A DNA stretch of 6,210 nucleotides from Candidatus Aenigmatarchaeota archaeon (GTDB lineage: Archaea; Aenigmatarchaeota; Aenigmatarchaeia; QMZP01; JAFGSV01): positions 1 through 6,210 of the forward strand of contig JAUXKD010000032.1 of the NCBI GenBank assembly GCA_030624445.1, in the 5' to 3' direction. This document shows positions 6,079 to 6,210 of this stretch, piece by piece. Under the pieces are notes generated by a model that had not been told where the DNA came from, did not search any database, and was given only the letters and a program-made list of their open reading frames with translations. Position 1 is the first letter of the stretch, and the number at the start of each line of letters is the position of its first letter. The translations under genes were made by a program, and so were the position numbers.

Positions 6079-6210
6079 ATGGTGATCAAAGAGTACAAAT
6101 CAGTGGAGAAGGTTTTCGGACCTCTCATCATAGTCGACAAGATCAGCGGCGTCGGTTATAACGAGATGGTCGAGATAGAGACCTCCGACGGCGAGAAGAG
6201 ATTCGGCCAG
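6079..6210 (+). CDS. atpB: A-type ATP synthase subunit B, N-terminal part (partial)
   Basis: The frame opens at ATG 6079, one base after the atpA stop, and runs off the window after 44 residues. The segment K-E-Y-K-S-V-E-K-V-F-G-P-L-I-I-V-D, then G-V-G-Y-N-E-M-V-E-I, matches the start of subunit B ('K-E-Y-x-T/S-x-x-x-x-x-G-P-L-x-x-V-E/D ... G-Y-x-E-x-V-x-I'), the non-catalytic nucleotide-binding subunit that alternates with A in the head and supplies an arginine to the catalytic site. Only the N-terminal beta-barrel is visible. There is no clear ribosome-binding site (GGCGG at 6069-6073 is weak), so re-initiation after atpA is likely. Subunit B directly after A is the standard order. Confidence 0.93.
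   Translation, partial: MVIKEYKSVEKVFGPLIIVDKISGVGYNEMVEIETSDGEKRFGQ

Noticed and set aside
6081..6087. GGTGATC, complementary to the 16S 3' end, overlapping the atpB start codon
   Set aside because: It lies at and after the start codon, with no usable start a proper distance downstream, so it is probably chance; the family N-terminus supports ATG 6079.

Overview
The window lies inside an operon for an archaeal-type (A-type, A1Ao) ATP synthase. All genes are on the + strand, in the order H (3' end only) - C - I - K - E - F - A - B (5' end only). The subunits are recognisable from their own motifs: the P-loop and Walker B of catalytic subunit A, the paired arginines of the membrane subunit I, the carboxylate of proteolipid K, and the family N-termini of C, F and B. 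The source is most likely an archaeon. Pointers to this are the archaeal subunit set, strong AGG/AGA use for arginine, ribosome-binding sites matching the archaeal anti-Shine-Dalgarno (GAGGTGA, GGAGATGAT), and a TTTAAATA element that fits the archaeal TATA box. The lineage cannot be fixed from the sequence; I lean weakly to a thermoplasmatal or other deep euryarchaeal group. A bacterium carrying an A/V-type enzyme is not fully excluded.

Layout: 2-73 is the tail of subunit H (peripheral stalk). 60-1055 is subunit C (central-stalk socket). 1052-3109 is subunit I/a (stator arm plus ion-channel membrane domain). 3110-3178 is an AT-rich gap, the only one that looks like a promoter. 3179-3490 is proteolipid K/c (rotor ring). 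3542-4081 (or from 3533) is subunit E (peripheral stalk). 4069-4350 is subunit F (central shaft). 4350-6077 is catalytic subunit A. 6079-6210 is the start of subunit B. Subunits D and probably G, the remaining parts of the enzyme, are not in the window. No stretch over 300 bases lacks a gene.

How the parts work together: ions move through the half-channels of subunit I and protonate and deprotonate the c-ring (K). Ring rotation passes through C and the D-F shaft into the A3B3 hexamer, which makes ATP. E-H stalks anchored on the N-terminal arm of I hold the hexamer still. Junctions H/C, C/I, E/F, F/A and A/B overlap or nearly touch, which suggests translational coupling. The c gene alone is set apart by gaps on both sides and has its own promoter-like leader, as would suit a subunit needed in many more copies.

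Points that depart from the textbook: gene C sits between H and I rather than between E and F; the c subunit has a signal-peptide-like leader and F-type-like ion-site surroundings; the P-loop of A is GGFGTGKT rather than GPFGSGKT; and a 9-bp direct repeat at an 11-bp period precedes the c gene. I see no mobile element, CRISPR array, RNA gene or new defence-like system here.
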